64,000 nt of DNA from Corythucha ciliata (GCA_038030265.1 CM075939.1:52743253-52807252), one strand, 5' to 3'; counted from the stretch's first letter, positions 11,001 through 24,440 are shown. The notes: generated from the letters alone by a model not told the origin. Translations and numbers: made by a program.

Positions 11001-13582
11001 TTTCTCCAAATCCTGTTACAGAGACTGTCAAGTTCAAACACTTTAAATAAATAAGCGTCGAAAAGGGTAATAAACATTTTCTTTTGAAAAATTGGTTCTT
11101 TTCATTTCACGATGTTGATGGGGGTGTTTACATAAAACTAGCAAACGTGAGATGACTCTATAGGCACTAAAAATTATCTTTTGACACGAAAATTTCAGTT
11201 TTCAAAGCAGCGTAAAGTAATAAACTTTAATTAATTTATTACCAATAATAGTTATAACTAAGCAATCATTTACCTTCTCGATACGAACTTTATTAGTCTC
11301 AATGAAACGGTGTGGTTTAAATAGAGTGATCGACAAAATAAACATAGGCTTTAATGGGGGGGGGGGGCTCATTATTACTTAAAAAACAATGATTCCGTAA
11401 AACGAAAGCAATTAGGTATCCGTTTAATTTGTACTATTCAGTTTTAATGAGATTAAGGCCCGCTTTTTCAATTCTCTGACTAAAGTATTGATCACGTGGC
11501 CCCTGATTAGGCTTAGTCGATGACTAAGCCGCTGGGTACCATTTTCAATTCAAAGATGCGATTGAATCACATCTTTTGTATTCACCTTTTCTATTGTATT
11601 CTAATTGTAATCAGTTGATTTGGTAATGAGCCGCTTATTTTTTGATTATCTTCCATTGCATGCTCTAGATGAGATTTTGAGCGGTCTTCAAGGTATTCGC
11701 GAGTCAAACCGATGTGGCTGCTACCCGGTGTCTGAGAAGGAAGTTATATCTAAGGTTTGTAAATGATTGAGTGATAACGTTCCTGCTGATAAAAATAACA
11801 ACAACAACCGTACGTTTATTATTCATCCATTTTTATGTAGTATTTCCAACAATTGACTACTATTCTCAACTTATGTGAAACACAAACAGTGAATTTCTGA
11901 TGACACTTCCTCTGAAATTGTTGATCTCCCCTTACTACAACGTCCTCTCGTCGATGGATCCGCAATGCTAAGGCGAATAATTTGATCGTATGTTATAAGT
12001 GATCGGCGAGCAAGACAGTCCAATTTTTTCGTCCTGTGCCTTCGGATGTGAAGTCTGGACAGTATGACTGCCGACTGTCGATATTAAAGACTTCATTAAG
12101 TAATGCACTTGCTTTTGAAACGCGGGTTCAGGCAAGCTGTAAGCATGTTTCCAGAGCAGCCGATTTCATTTTATTATTAATACGTTATCGTGGCTTTCAT
12201 TGCTAACATTGTTCCAGAACACGGCACGATTAGATGCAATGAGTGAGCAGGTGAGCTGCACCGATTCAAGACTAATTTGAGGTAAAGTCAACAAGCCTTC
12301 CAAAGATAATATGTGCGAGGCTGAATCGGTTACGTCGTTCTGCCAATTCAAAAACCCAAAAGTTCCGTATTAAGATTTCACCGTGCCTCGGAACATCGAG
12401 GGGATCGTGAGAATAAGTATTGAAAGACGTTTGGAGCCGTAAGTGCCCTGATCTCCATGAGATTATAATTTTACTTGTACGTGACCGCGTTTCATGCAGG
12501 GTAGCATTGCCAGGCTTCTCTATTTGTTCTACTTCCCCGTGGAATTTCAAAATATTCTTCTTTTTCCCCTTAATTTCTCTCGGGGGAGCCCCATTCTACC
12601 CATACCCACACCCATTGATCGGCAGTTTGAACCACTTGAAGATCGACTTGTTTACTTGAACTAAAACTTGAAGAATTATATCATTTGTGAAACCTAGATC
12701 ACTTGAACATAGAATTTCATAGAAAGGACCAGAAATCAGCTCCCTCTTTCCGAGCATGGCAGGGCTGATCATACTTCTTGACTGGGTGAGGGAGTCGTCG
12801 CAGAATTGCTCATGTCAACCTCCATTAGTCCATTCACTAAGTCAGGACCGACATGACTGACGTGATTTCAGTGAACATCCAAAGTGTATTATTCAGAATG
12901 AATAATAGACCAAAATAACATATTTGTCTTCAACATAGCTTATTTTGACCTGAAAAATCAGAAAAAGGTTTGAGATTTGTAGTTTGCCACAAATCATTGA
13001 AAGCTTAATAATTTCCTTTGTGTGGAATGATTGTGTACGTCTTCCTAAGTATAACAAATTGTCGCTCCAGCAGCTGGCTGTCCGATACAGTACACTTCAC
13101 TCAATAAGCTATTAATCGATAACATGAACGCCTAATGACTCTACATATAATTTTTTAGAGCCATTTTTGGTAAATAATCAACAATTTTCGGAATTAGCAT
13201 TAAGAAAATATTCAGAAAAGTAGAAATTCGTCGAAGTGAAACGCACTTTATCCGACAGCCAGCTCAAGCAGCGACATTTTTTGATACTTATGTAGGCCAA
13301 CACATCATACCATTCAAATTGAGACTTTCGACGAGGCTTTAATGATTTGTAGGATGCTGAAAAACACTTGGCTTGTTCAAATTTTGCATATGAAAAAAAG
13401 AGAGTTTGAAGAAAAATCTTTTTTCAAAAAAATAAATAGTAGGTATGTAATTTTTGACGAAAAATAGCTAATTGAAAAAACACAGCACACAAAAGGCTTG
13501 AGTGATTTTGAAAATGTAGCATTGAAGAAGTTTTCGAAAATGTCGAAACTCGAATCACTGAGATTCATTATGGGCAAAGGGT
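8091..13582. other. No recognisable gene
   Basis: About 5.5 kb of moderately AT-rich sequence. Only short frames without family motifs are present. TTAAGGCCCGCTTTTTC near 11,456 resembles the end of a GGCCC-type MITE, but no partner end was found. Confidence 0.5.
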
Positions 13583-13624
13583 AAAAAAAAAAAAAAACAA
13601 AAAAAAAAAAAAAAAAAAAAAAAA
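13583..13624 (+). repeat. Poly-A tract
   Basis: A run of 42 bases that are all A except one C at 13,598. Confidence 0.95.
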
Positions 13625-14660
13625 CGATAGCACAACTATGAGCAGTTGTCGGGGCCACAGAGAACAGTTAATTGTTGTCTAAACTGGGATAATCCTGCCT
13701 GAAAAAAGTATGTTCTATCTGAATCCATCGTCAATAGTTGCAAAAATTCAAGGTGGAAGTTACATGCATTTAGTTAAGAAAAGTAACGTGACCTTTCAAA
13801 AACATTAGAAAAATCATATCTCGAATGTTTATGATTTTAGGCCCATGGTGTACAGGGTGTTTTCGATCGCAAATGAGGTCTATTTTTACTCAACACTTAT
13901 GCCGGTCCATCCTTGATATCAAAATGTAATTTTGTGGTTCGTTTATCAAAATCGAATAATGTTTCAGGTTTGATAGTTGAACTTGACGAGAATTTTACGA
14001 AATAATGCTGAAAAAAGTAGGAACAGTTTATTGGTGGTAGGTGTTTGTTGGTTTGGTTCATTTCAGCCAATTTTTCCCCACTACCACCACCAATTTTGTT
14101 TATTATTTTTTTGTGTAATAATAAATCAGAGTTTCCAGTTGGAGTTTTAATTTTCTGTTGCAGAGCATGACATTGTTACTGTTGAGGCTCACGAAATGGT
14201 CCAAAACGAGATATCACAGTACAGTCAAGGAATGATTCCTAGGAGACAAACCTCGATTGTCCAGCCTTGAAACCGGGCTCAACATTCACATATTAAGTCA
14301 TAATAATAGATGCAATGTGTCCCGAGACGTGGGAGAGTAGCAACTACATATTGTTTTGGGGTGGGGGAAGGTTTGGACTATTTCCTAAATTTGAGATTTT
14401 CAAAATAAATTGAATTAGTGGTGGTTAGTGACTTTTGTTAACGACGAGTCGATCCATCGATTAATCCAGGAAAAAATTGCTTAATGAATTGTGCTGGATC
14501 TACCTCGTGTTGCTGTAATTAATACCTGGCCATATTAGTATACAACAGCAAAAAAACATGAATTTTGGGTCGAAAATAGTAAGTTTTACCTTCTGGCGCC
14601 TGAAAAAACGTAAACATAATTGAATGAGATCAACGTAACTCATTCTGGCCACGTATTCAC
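13625..14660. other. No recognisable gene
   Basis: No coding motif found. TACAGGGTGTTTTCGATCGC at about 13,850 looks like one terminus of the CAGGGTGT group of elements (compare 17,424 and 50,587), without a visible partner end. Confidence 0.4.
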
Positions 14661-14666
14661 AACTAA

Positions 14667-14917
14667 AGCCCGGTTCTCACCTATCACGCATGGTTCCGAT
14701 CGGACACTGATCATGCATGTCGGGTCAGAGGCGGTGGAAACCCTCGTAACGGTTCGATCATATTAGGATTGAAAAGACAATCTGAGAGGGCTGAGAAGCG
14801 TAGCAGCCGTCAGTTGTTTGGTATTAATGCCTACTACGGTCCCCAACCCGCAGAGCTATCGAAAAATGCATGATCGGTGTCGGTTTGGAAGCCTGCATGA
14901 TGGATGTGAACCGGGCT
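14667..14917. mobile_element. Harbinger-like MITE, TAA target duplication
   Basis: TIRs AGCCCGGTTC at the left and GAACCGGGCT at the right, and further inverted similarity (CGGACACTGATCATGCAT against ATGCATGATCGGTGTCGG). TAA at 14,664-14,666 and 14,918-14,920 forms a 3-bp duplication typical of PIF/Harbinger. 251 bp, non-coding. Confidence 0.75.
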
Positions 14918-15055
14918 TAATGAATTGTACAGGACTAACCAAAAGTTGCTGTAATTCCTTCGCGATTTATGCCAAAATGAGTTCTCGTAAATGAGTAAAT
15001 CATCGACAATACGACAAATACGAAACAACAAAATCAAAGATGAATAAACGGAAAA

Positions 15056-16187
15056 TCAAAATTTATCTGACTTCATTATTGGAGCACTTAAGTTTGTAAT
15101 TTCACAAATTATCGTCAAAATGTTGTCCACGTGACCGGTAAGGTTCCATGGGAACTTATCCGTTAAAATTTTAAACAGTTTAAGCCTCTGAATTGCCCTT
15201 TCAACGTGCACCCTTGCTCTGGCAATTTCGGAATTTTTTTGGCCATCCTCGAACGACAGCTGCTTCTTTTTCCCAACGAACGGTGGCCTGTACAAGGTGA
15301 TTCTCCTTGACAGACATTATTTTTCCAGCAAGATTCCTTTGTCTGTCATTATGGCATCCCCGGGTTGCAGTGCGTCGAGGACGCCACTTCGGATAGCAAT
15401 GGCTTGATCCGATGCTCGTCCTCCGAAAACTTTGCTTCGAAATGTAATTAATCCGTCTGGGGCTATGCCGATCATGTATTTGATAGTATGGGTGCCTTTG
15501 TAATGTGAATAGGTCTTGATTCTACAAGCGAGACAATTGTTTCTCTGTAAAGGAGTTTCTGAACAGTCCACGACGACTCGAGTGTCTTGAAAATTCTGGT
15601 ATGATTTCGGCATGTTATTTTGAATACTGTTTTTAGAAGGCCATGGAATGAAATCGTCTAGAATGACTGCTAATTGGGGGATTGTCAAGTTGAAATAATT
15701 TATACAAGTTTGCAAGGTTACGCCAAATAAACCAGAAAGACATTTGAAAGTTAAATTCAACTTCAATTTCATGAAAGTTAGCAGGATTCGTTCATCTGAG
15801 CCAAGTATTAATTTGTTGGAAAAGTTGGGCGTTATCCTATCCAGAGCTACTGACAAGACGGGAAGTAATTTAATTGAGGGAAGGCCAGTGAAACTTTGCA
15901 GACTATTGCTATCTTGTATGAAGTTCAAGAAGGAATGACGTTTTTCAATAAGGTTGGACACTTGAACACCTTTGTCGGCTTTTTGATTGGTCTCTTGGGA
16001 CCTATTGTCGTTGAAATTTTGGGCAGATTCTTGTAACATGAGTAGCAACCTCTTCCTTCACTGCGCGATCCTCTTCAATTTGAACTTCCGGGAACGTAAC
16101 ATTCGCGAATGATTCTTCGCAGAAATCACAGCTCGGCTCATTAATTTCGTTTCTGTAAGAAGAGTATATTTGTAGTGGCAATTTCAA
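15056..16187 (-). pseudogene. ISL2EU/Harbinger-type DDE_Tnp_4 transposase, one in-frame stop
   Basis: A DDE transposase that would cut and join the ends of its own transposon. In the main frame (16,048 to 15,317, 243 codons) residues 80-112 resemble the HTH_Tnp_4 helix-turn-helix. Asp161 is in VVVDCSETPLQR and Asp236 in GDAIMTDKG. A TAA at 15,314-15,316 interrupts the frame; after seven more codons it continues as 15,295 to 15,056, with the third acidic residue in HVERAIQRLK. Upstream codons up to 16,187 lie in another frame, so a second lesion or an intron is present near 16,040. The full DDE triad is retained. A THAP domain expected at the N-terminus of this family is not next to it. ISL2EU assignment is from HTH plus DDE pattern and is not proven. 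Confidence 0.8.
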
Positions 16188-16199
16188 ATGAGAAAGTCA

Positions 16200-17423
16200 A
16201 CTGTATTCTTATGCTGTTAATTTCCATAAGAAATTTGTCGAACTAACAGCGCGAAGCTACACACATAAAAATAAAGACATTGGCAAAGGCAACTGATGAA
16301 AGGGCCCATGTTTTTCTGTTTCTTCAATCTCCAGTGATTGTTAGATGTAAAGGGTATTTTAGGAGGAAGGGTCAGTATTGAAATACATAGTTGCCCCTTT
16401 TTGCGCCACATCAATCTCTTCCCAGGATTTTATGTCTGATTCGCTTACATCATCGCCCAAAATGACCGCAACTTGAATCCCCATCTATGAACAGACCATT
16501 TTTTTGAAATTCAATTTTGTTGTTTTTAAATTAATTTTTAAAAATCGATGCGGGTGTAATTGGGAATAGGTTTAGCCTCAATTATTTTAATCTTTCGTGT
16601 CTTATGGATCAAAATTTCGCCTTTGCTTCATACATTGACCCCGTTAAAATTTTCAAATTGGTCGTAACCGTTAAAGAGAGCATTTAGTCATTGAAATTCG
16701 TTATTCGTCGCCCCGATGGATAAAAAAAAAATGTGTTTAAATCAACGTCAGAGGAATAGTGAGAGAACTAGAGCTGTCGTTCTGCCCAGAAATTTTTCAG
16801 GTATACAAATTTGGAGAAGAACAGAACTCCAGGATAGGCCAGGAAAGATGAAATATATAATTATTGTTAGACATTGGAGAAACATTTTTTTAAATTTTAA
16901 TTAATGTAATCGAAAATTTGGAACATGGACGTTTCTGCACAATAATTTGGGGTTACCTGGATACAACTCCTGAAATGTTGATTGAATTTTGGTGAGGTAT
17001 TCGGGGATGTCTGAAAGAGTTTTACATCAAAATTTCAGTGTGGTAACTTCATGAAGGGGGGCCGAGATTTGTTTTGGATTTTCTCTTTTTGCCTGTATTC
17101 TGTAACTCAAAACCTACGTGTGCTACTGAAAAACGTTCATTGTAATACGTTGGAGAGCATACAATTTTCTACGGAATTAATTGTAAAAACATACTTTCCG
17201 ACCGAGTTTTCTACACTAGGATTAAATTTCTCAAAATGAATGAATTTTAGCTGATCCTGAATTGAGCACAGCGATCAGAAACTGATAAAAATCACGGTTT
17301 GTGTGCGTTCTCGGGAAAATCCCTACGGGCAGTAAAATATAAATAAAATTATAAATCCTGAGTGGATTGAGCTAGGACCCCCCGAACTCACCGAAGGTGC
17401 TATTTCACTCCACACTACATATG
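16200..17423. other. No recognisable gene
   Basis: Possible 5' region of the transposase above and AT-rich sequence. A minus-strand frame around 16,370-16,490 ends in ordinary-looking codons but has no recognised domain. Confidence 0.35.
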
Positions 17424-17865
17424 CAGGGTGTACAATAACGAGATGCTCAGTAAAAACCTAAGCTTGGGGACGTCATTTGGGACCAATTAATTACACTACA
17501 AAAATTCAACATTTTTTGAAATTTGACAATTTAAAATCTCAAAATCGCGTCCGAAAGTGTCTCGAATGTTTGGAAAATGAAGTTTGTTCCAGATTAAGCG
17601 CCTTTTATGCCAAGTAGATCCAATGTGATCATGATGAAAATGGGCTGCTCGGAAAGGAAATGCTGTGCTCTTTCCAATGAGCTCCTTAGTTTTTGTCTTG
17701 GACGCATATTTCGATAAAAGTAGCGACAACCCAAAAATACCAGAAAATGGCTGATTCTGAAAAAACGAAAAGGAATTTCAAAAAAATATTACACAGTCAT
17801 TTTGGTTACAAATGACGTGTCTAAGCTCAGGTTTTTCACTGAGCATCTCGTTATTGAACACCCTG
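17424..17865. mobile_element. CAGGGTGT-type TIR element
   Basis: Left terminus CAGGGTGTACAATAACGAGA and right terminus TCTCGTTATTGAACACCCTG are near-perfect inverted repeats that extend past GATGCTCAGT. The interior is non-coding. The right end abuts TA but the left end abuts TG, so the target duplication has decayed. The termini resemble those of the fold-back element at 50,587. Confidence 0.65.
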
Positions 17866-19368
17866 TAGACGTAGTTTCATTCAAAATTTTGTGTCACGTT
17901 ATGCGAATCCACCCTGTACTATTGAACCAACGACGAAAGAAAGAGGTATCCTTAGAAAGAGGTAACGACGGTAGTAAAGAGGTATCCTTTTCGTGGATTA
18001 TCCTCCTCCCGTCTTTTCATTACTTGCTCCAAGGACGGAGAGGGGCTCGAAGGAGGCTGTGAGTTCAACTCGCCCTTTTCTTCGTTAGTTTCTGGGCGCC
18101 CCACTCAATTCAGGATCAGCCTGAATTCATAAATACCTATTGATAAATTTAGTATAAGTGTAGAGGGTAAAGGAACCTAACCACTTGACTACGTGAGTTA
18201 TGACGGAACATGAAAGATTTGTTCCAATCGAACCGGATAACCAGTTAGGGAATCCTTCTGGTTTGCGCAAACCCACAATAGGAACACTTCTTCGCCTTTG
18301 CGCAAGACCGCGGAACCGGTTCTTAGGATCGATTAGAACAAACCTAAGGCATTGGAAAGTTACGGATTAGCACCGGAACACATGGGTGGGCCTCTTTCCG
18401 AGTTTCTGTTTATGGACACATCAGGTCTGTTCGTTTGCTCACTCCGGGCTGCTCTGGATGTTCTAACTAGCAATTTTTTGGGTTTGCTCAGTGAGAGGTT
18501 GAAAAATGGTGAGGTGAAGGGTTGCAAAATTTAGAGCAGTCCAGAACAGGTACCTCTTAAGTCCCTAAGGATTCACGGCACCACATTTGAAAGCGGGAGA
18601 TAAACCGGAGTCGTGACAGCCAGAAATATCAAGTCTGCCTGAATTCAGGTTTGAAACTGTCAACATCCTTCTCTTCCTCGCGCCACAAATTATGAGTAGA
18701 AACTCTCCAGTCAAACAGCATAGAGAATCCAAACAGAATATAGCGTGAAACATTGAATCCCAGACACGGCAAATATGGACCCCCTCCTCCTACGGGTTTT
18801 TCGTTACTTCTCTAGCAAAATATTTCTTATCAATCTTCTCTCCTCATCCACAGTCACATTCGTCTTCCTGGATGACAATAGGGGATCCAACGGCCTGCAA
18901 GGCAATCTTTTAGAAGGAATGGCCCCTCGTCTTAGTGTCCTTCGTTTAGTTTCTGAGGCTAGTGACAAGAAAATAATGTCGCACACTTGAAAGATCTCGT
19001 CAAGAGTCATGGACAAACTTACTCGTATCACGGAAATCTCCGACTTCGAAGTGATCACAGCAAACCCTTCCGAAAGAGGGCATTTTCTTGTCCATCCTGA
19101 GGACTTCTTTCCATTTTCTTTTTAATGCTTCTTCACAAGGAAAACTGTGAAACGTGATGCGGGGGACACGATCGTTGTTAGAGCACAGATCCTTTTCTTA
19201 ATATTATTTGAACTAGCGTAAGAGTGGTCCATTTTGCAGCCTGAATTAAAACCTAGAAGAAAAAAGCTTCATAAGCTCCAGCAAACTAACAAAAAAGACA
19301 AAATAACAGCGCTGACTTGGACTTCGACAAACTCGGTAAAATACACACAAAAACTTTCCAAGTACAAA
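17866..19368. other. No recognisable gene; one inverted repeat
   Basis: No family motif found in the short frames. At 18,216-18,344, GATTTGTTCCAATCGA is mirrored by TCGATTAGAACAAACC with CCGG next to each, suggesting a small decayed MITE of about 130 bp. Confidence 0.4.
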
Positions 19369-19378
19369 CCTTAGATAA

Positions 19379-19563
19379 GGAACCTTTAAAGACGAGTAGA
19401 CGCATACGGCGCCATGTTCGTTCTTATCAGTTTAATAAGATAGGTTGGGGGTGGTTTGTTGACATTCACAAAACATGAACAAAAGGTGGATTTTACAAGG
19501 CTGATTATTGATAAGAGCGAACATGGCGTCTGTGATTTTACCTGTCTGATTATAGGTTCTCTA
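19379..19563. mobile_element. Mutator-like MITE with 10-bp target duplication
   Basis: CCTTAGATAA flanks the element on both sides (19,369-19,378 and 19,564-19,573). Inside lie long imperfect inverted repeats: GAACCT at the outer ends and GCGCCATGTTCG at the left against CGAACATGGCGTC at the right. A 9-10 bp duplication fits the Mutator superfamily. 185 bp, non-coding. Confidence 0.65.
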
Positions 19564-19573
19564 CCTTAGATAA

Positions 19574-20569
19574 TGATAACACGGAACGACTAGAGCGCTA
19601 CCTCTAGCCCATTTGACTCGCGAATTCTTGTGTATTTACTCAAATTTTGTTGCAGGCTTGTCATCCTCATCGCCCGTTTTCCGGCGTTCTCACCACTGGC
19701 GTGTTATGTGTGCCGTATTCCAGACGTCCCGTACCTAATTTCAATGATGAGTGTCGTTGATTACTTGATCCGGCTTATACCAAAGTTCGTGTCGCTATTA
19801 ATATAATCCAATTACAAGGGCAGTATTCTGTAAAATTTATCGCCAGGTGCCATCCACCCGCCCTCTCCGAGTTGGAACGTATGTTTTAGGGCAAGATGGC
19901 TGGATAGCGCCGGCAGGCCGGCACTAAATTTTGCAGAGTAGGCCCCTCACTCATCATTCTCTTTTCGTCTTTAGAATTCTTAAAACTGTAGGAAATAATA
20001 CAAAAATTAGGGGAAAATATTCTATTAAGCCAAATAAAATACGTAAAAAAATATTACTACGAAATGGGGTCGGATAGAATTTCTTCTTTAATGGAACAAT
20101 GAATTTGGCCGAGCTCTTATGACCGAAGTCATTACATTCCGAGTTAGTCTATTGCTCCTGTCGGCGAGCCGAGAGAATGACCCGGGCGTAGAGGTGAGGT
20201 GTGATTTCACTGTCGGTGATTTTGTCACTGTGACTACTCCGTCACTGTTGGCTCCGGTGACGACCACATTGAAATCACCGTTCCGACCCTCTAACGGTGA
20301 CATTCTTTTTCACTTATAATCGCCTCTTCATTCGTCACTTCTATCACTTCACTGCGCTAGAGTCTCTTGAATTAAAATTGGAGCCGTCACCTAGCCATCT
20401 ATCGCCCCAATGACTCAGGAGCACTATCCCTCGTCTGTTGACTTTTTTTCTTGGACTTGGAATTGAACCTTCAGTGTAGGTCGGTATAATTTTATTTTTT
20501 TGAGAAACGCCTTCCTAGTCAGAGGCGTAGCCAGCCCTTGACCAAGGGACGTTATGGATACTAGAGACC
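19574..20569. other. No recognisable gene; GTCAC-rich patch
   Basis: A patch at 20,190-20,310 is dense in GTCAC/GTGAC and resembles a patch at 23,235-23,350 (both hold GTCACTGTGAC or its complement and CACCGGAGC-like sequence). Otherwise nothing was recognised. Confidence 0.35.
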
Positions 20570-21670
20570 CCAACAAAAGAACTGGTAGCGCAATAAATCG
20601 TCAAATTCTTCGCCGGAAACTGAGTTTTCACAAAAAAGTGTCGTAATCCATCAAAAACTAACGTCTTCGCTCGGAAATCATCTGTTTTTGCCTTCTATTC
20701 CTGATTTTCTATCCAAAAACTGACAATTCTATTCAGACTTTTTCTATTAACAGACAATTCGATTTCCCCGGGAAATCGATACTTGGCATTCAAATATACA
20801 GGGTGACCGACTTTTCATCAACGTCTTGTCTGAGATACGTAAAGTTCAACATTTTTTAACCAAACAATAACGGGTTTTAACTCAAAACTGACGTTTTTCA
20901 ACAAAAAAACTGAATATTTTACATCAAAACTGACGTTTCCGCGCCAAAGACAAAGTTTTCACGCCTAAACTAAAAATTTCACAGTACAACTTTTAAAATT
21001 CAAGTCTTTACCCCCAAAAACTGGTAAATTCCGCCTAAAAATGGTGGGTTTAACCTAAAAGATAAAAAACGAATGATTTTAATTGCAAGTAACAGACCAC
21101 TCAGTACTATAAAAACTGCCGATTTTATCCTTCAATTGGCGATTTTAGTAAAAAAAAACAAAAAAAAACGTACAGTTCCTGGCCGAAGCTGACATGCCCT
21201 CCCCCTCCAAATGAAGATGGTACCACAAAACTGGCGTTTTTAACCTAAAACTAAACTTTACTGTTCCATTTACACCCCAAACGACAATTTCCCCTCAAAA
21301 TTAGATAATTTACTCTAAAACTGACAATTTCACACTTTAACTCAAGTTTTCCTCAAAACGGGTGATTTTAGGCCATTCTGTTTTGAAAACAGGTGATTTC
21401 ACACACAAAAAAAGTGACAAATTCATCGCAAAAGTGACGATTTTATACCACAACAGACGATTTCACGCCAAAGCTGACGTGTTGCCTCATATAACTGATG
21501 ACGTTGATACAAAACTGGTCATTTTACCCCAAAACTGACTGTTTTAATTCCAAAACTTACGATTTCATCCCAATTACGTTTCTAAACTGACGATTTTACC
21601 CTGAAACTTGCGGTTCCACCCAAAAAATATCACTTTACCTCAAAACTGAACATTTTACTTCAAAATTTAC
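20570..21670. repeat. Degenerate tandem array S2
   Basis: Repeated units of about 20-25 bp with the core CAAAACTGACGATTTTACCC. Clear units occur near 20,870-20,960 and densely from 21,230 to 21,670. Units are diverged and irregularly spaced. An isolated CAGGGTGACCGACTTTTC near 20,800 resembles a CAGGGTG-type terminus. Confidence 0.65.
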
Positions 21671-21689
21671 ATTTATTTACTTTGTTGGG

Positions 21690-22540
21690 CACAGATTTTC
21701 GGGGCACATTGAGTCAGTTTTGACGAGTTCAAGGCTTGAATAGCTATAATTGTCATTTTTAGGGCGCACAGTCTTTCCAGTTATAGGAGCGAATAGTAGG
21801 TACGTCCCAAGTCAAGGCGAGAACAGCCAGGTTGGCCATTTTCGGCGCTCCGAATGGTCTAATTTGCCATTTTCAGGGCAGGTGTCACTTGTTCAGGCTT
21901 TTTAGAGCTCGATTCGCCAGGTTATCCATTTCTAGAGCTCATAAAGTAAATTCGGCAATTTCTAGGGTTCAAATATAGTAATTTTAGCCATTTTAAAGAC
22001 ACGAATCGTCAGTTTTGCCATTTTCAGGGCTGAAATACCTAGTCCATCAAGCCAAGGCCACGAAGTTTGACCATTCCTGGTGCGCAAATTGTCGATTTTG
22101 CCATTTTCAGGGAGGGAATAATCTTTTTTAGGCATTTCCAGGGCACGTGGAAGTCATTTTGGTCGTTTTCAGGGCTTCATTAGTCTGTCAAGCCAAAAGC
22201 GCGCATTATGGTCATATTTGGCTCAAGAATGGCCAGTCTGATCAATTTTAGCGCACGAATGGTCGATTTAGGCTACTTTCGGGCGGTAATCATGATCTTT
22301 TTAGGCATTTTCAGAAGTTCACCAGTCGCCACCAATTTTTAAGGCGCGTGAAGTCCAGTTTTAGCAATTTTCAAAACGCGAATCGACAGTTTTGTATTTT
22401 TGGGCGTGAGTTTAGTTACTTTAGCCGTTTTTATAGTGCAAATAGCTAGTTTTAAATATTTTTAGGCAGTGAAAAGGCTGTCAAACCAGTTTTAGTAGAG
22501 CGAACCACACCATTTCTCTAGCACCTCTCTTGAGCAAATA
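21690..22540. repeat. Degenerate tandem array S1, second locus
   Basis: The same motif as at 4280-5700: GCGAATNGTCAGTTTTGCC and CATTTTCAGGGC alternate with a period near 40 bp. AAGTCAAGGCGAGAACAG at 21,810 matches AAGACAAGGCGAGAACGG at 5070, so the two loci share more than a simple motif. Confidence 0.65.
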
Positions 22541-23733
22541 CTGAATCCGCGTCTGTCTGCGAAAATGGTATTCTAGGACGCAAAAACGGCGAATTTGGTC
22601 TTTGAATTATGTCATCCTTGCGATATCCGTTTTGTGAGCGACAAAACCCGTTGAAATTTATTTTTTTATTAGTGAAATCCGTGAAGTTATTTTTTTAGTG
22701 AGCGCCGACGAAACACAATGTGATTATCCTGAAAGATTTGTACTTTCAGAATGCATCTAGGGGTGGGCAACTGCCCCAATAAATCTGCATTTTTGAGTCT
22801 AGGAGAGGGCAGCTGCCTAGCCCTGCCCCCCTCTGGCTATGCCTATGTTCCTAGTAAAATTCATGCATTGCAGTTTTTGATCCATGACTCACCTTCATGT
22901 TTGCATTTGAGGCTGTGGGTTCGCCGTTCATAGGAGTTTTCCACGGATTAAGTTCGGAAAAGAATTATATGTATATTTTTAAAACCGATGCAAACTCTCT
23001 CATTTTCCCTATTAATAGGCTTTGTTGGGTCTGGGAATTAAATTCACACAGATACCGGCGAGTCCGGTAACATTAGGCATTTGCTCAAACGAACTGCTAC
23101 AGGGGGCCTGTCCCGTAAGATTTCAGGGTTCCTATGTAGGAATATCCTTTTCCAACCGTCCGCCCCAATTAAATCACATGTTGATGGGGAGGACGGCTGG
23201 AAACAAACAGTGATAGTGACATTAAAAAGTAATAGAACAGGCCCTCAGTAGTCACTCAAGTGACAAAATCACTGGTTTTTGTCACAGTGACTGCACAGTC
23301 ACCGGAGCTAGTTGTCAGTGTGACCAACATAAGCTGTCACGTCATATCTCTACCCGGGCGAAATCCATTGAGATCGACGAAGTGGTGATCTCTGGCCCTT
23401 TGCCTGGGGAATTAAAATTAGGAGCAGAAAATCGTAGATTTAAATCAAACCGAGTACTGTTCATGGTTCTTTGAAAATGTGATGAGAGTTCAATGAAAAA
23501 GTTGCAGTCATGTACTGTCGATGCTCCCGACCGAGAAATTCCACGTAAAGTTCATCTTCTGACGAGAATAATTTTAGTGTTCAACATTGTAGGTACCCAC
23601 GCGTTATAAATGACAATAAAATAACAAAAAATCACCACCAAAAAAAGGAATCGCCGAGCATGAAGCTTCGCAAAAATATAACCTCGTTGTCAATTGTCAA
23701 TATCACTCCCGGTTTAATCAACTGATTAAGCAC
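22541..23733. other. No recognisable gene
   Basis: Contains a GTCAC-rich patch at 23,235-23,350 related to the one near 20,200. Short frames show no family motif. Confidence 0.35.
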
Positions 23734-23736
23734 TAA

Positions 23737-23875
23737 AGCCGGCTTCACATGTGATCTGAAAAAAGCTCGGCTTTGAGCTGTATCCAATGAAATATAATTA
23801 ATTCAAACGCGGGTTGCTCTTTGATTGGCTACAGCTCAAAGCTTAAGCTGTCACAGCTCGCATGCGAAGGCGGCT
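23737..23875. mobile_element. Harbinger-like MITE sharing a TAA with its neighbour
   Basis: TIRs AGCCGGCTTCACATG and CATGCGAAGGCGGCT. TAA lies at 23,734-23,736 and 23,876-23,878. The right-hand TAA is also the left target site of the next MITE. Non-coding. Confidence 0.7.
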
Positions 23876-23878
23876 TAA

Positions 23879-24015
23879 AGGCCCGTTCACAAGCTCTGTG
23901 CAATGCGTCTGTGGAGTCCATGTAACCTATCAATATGCTTCATTTTTCGAGGGAATCAATTTGTTTGGTTGCATAGACCCCACACAACGCAAACATAGAG
24001 CTTGTGAACGGGCCT
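23879..24015. mobile_element. Harbinger-like MITE abutting the previous one
   Basis: TIRs AGGCCCGTTCACAAGCTCT and AGAGCTTGTGAACGGGCCT are almost perfect. TAA flanks at 23,876-23,878 and 24,016-24,018. 137 bp, non-coding. The good TIR identity suggests a young copy. Confidence 0.8.
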
Positions 24016-24157
24016 TAATGGAACCTCGGAGGGCTGACTAACTTTACCGATTGATTATGACAAAATCGGCGATTGATAAAGACGCACTTGGTGGTTATCA
24101 GTTGATTATCCCAAATCAGTTCTATACACTAACCAGTGATTGATGAAGTGGGCCTAA

Positions 24158-24440
24158 GGCCCGTATGCTAATTCGCTCCTCGAAATTTCCTCGACTCCAA
24201 CCAACTCCAACCTTCCTCGCAAACTGTGGAATCACATTATTAATATTATCAGTTTTTAAGCCATAATACTTGATAAATGTTATATTTTTAGGGTTTTGGC
24301 TTTTTTCTTCTTCTACTTCTTTATTTATTACTATTTATTCCACATTTATGTGGAATCACATGTTATTTTATAATTTTTTCCAGTTTGTGAGAGAGCTTTG
24401 AGGTTGAGGAAATTTCGAGGAACGACTTGGCATACGGGCC
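24158..24440. mobile_element. Harbinger-like MITE, TAA target duplication
   Basis: TIRs GGCCCGTATGC and GCATACGGGCC, with inner CTCGAAATTTCCTCGAC matched by the inverted TTGAGGAAATTTCGAG. TAA at 24,155-24,157 and 24,441-24,443. The base run GAAGTGGGCC directly before its left TAA looks like the end of another such element whose other end was not found. Confidence 0.75.

Noticed and set aside
11456..11640. Possible MITE starting TTAAGGCCCGC
   Set aside because: Only one terminus is visible; no inverted partner within the following kilobase.
13377..13658. Minus-strand frame rich in Phe
   Set aside because: Created by the poly-A tract.
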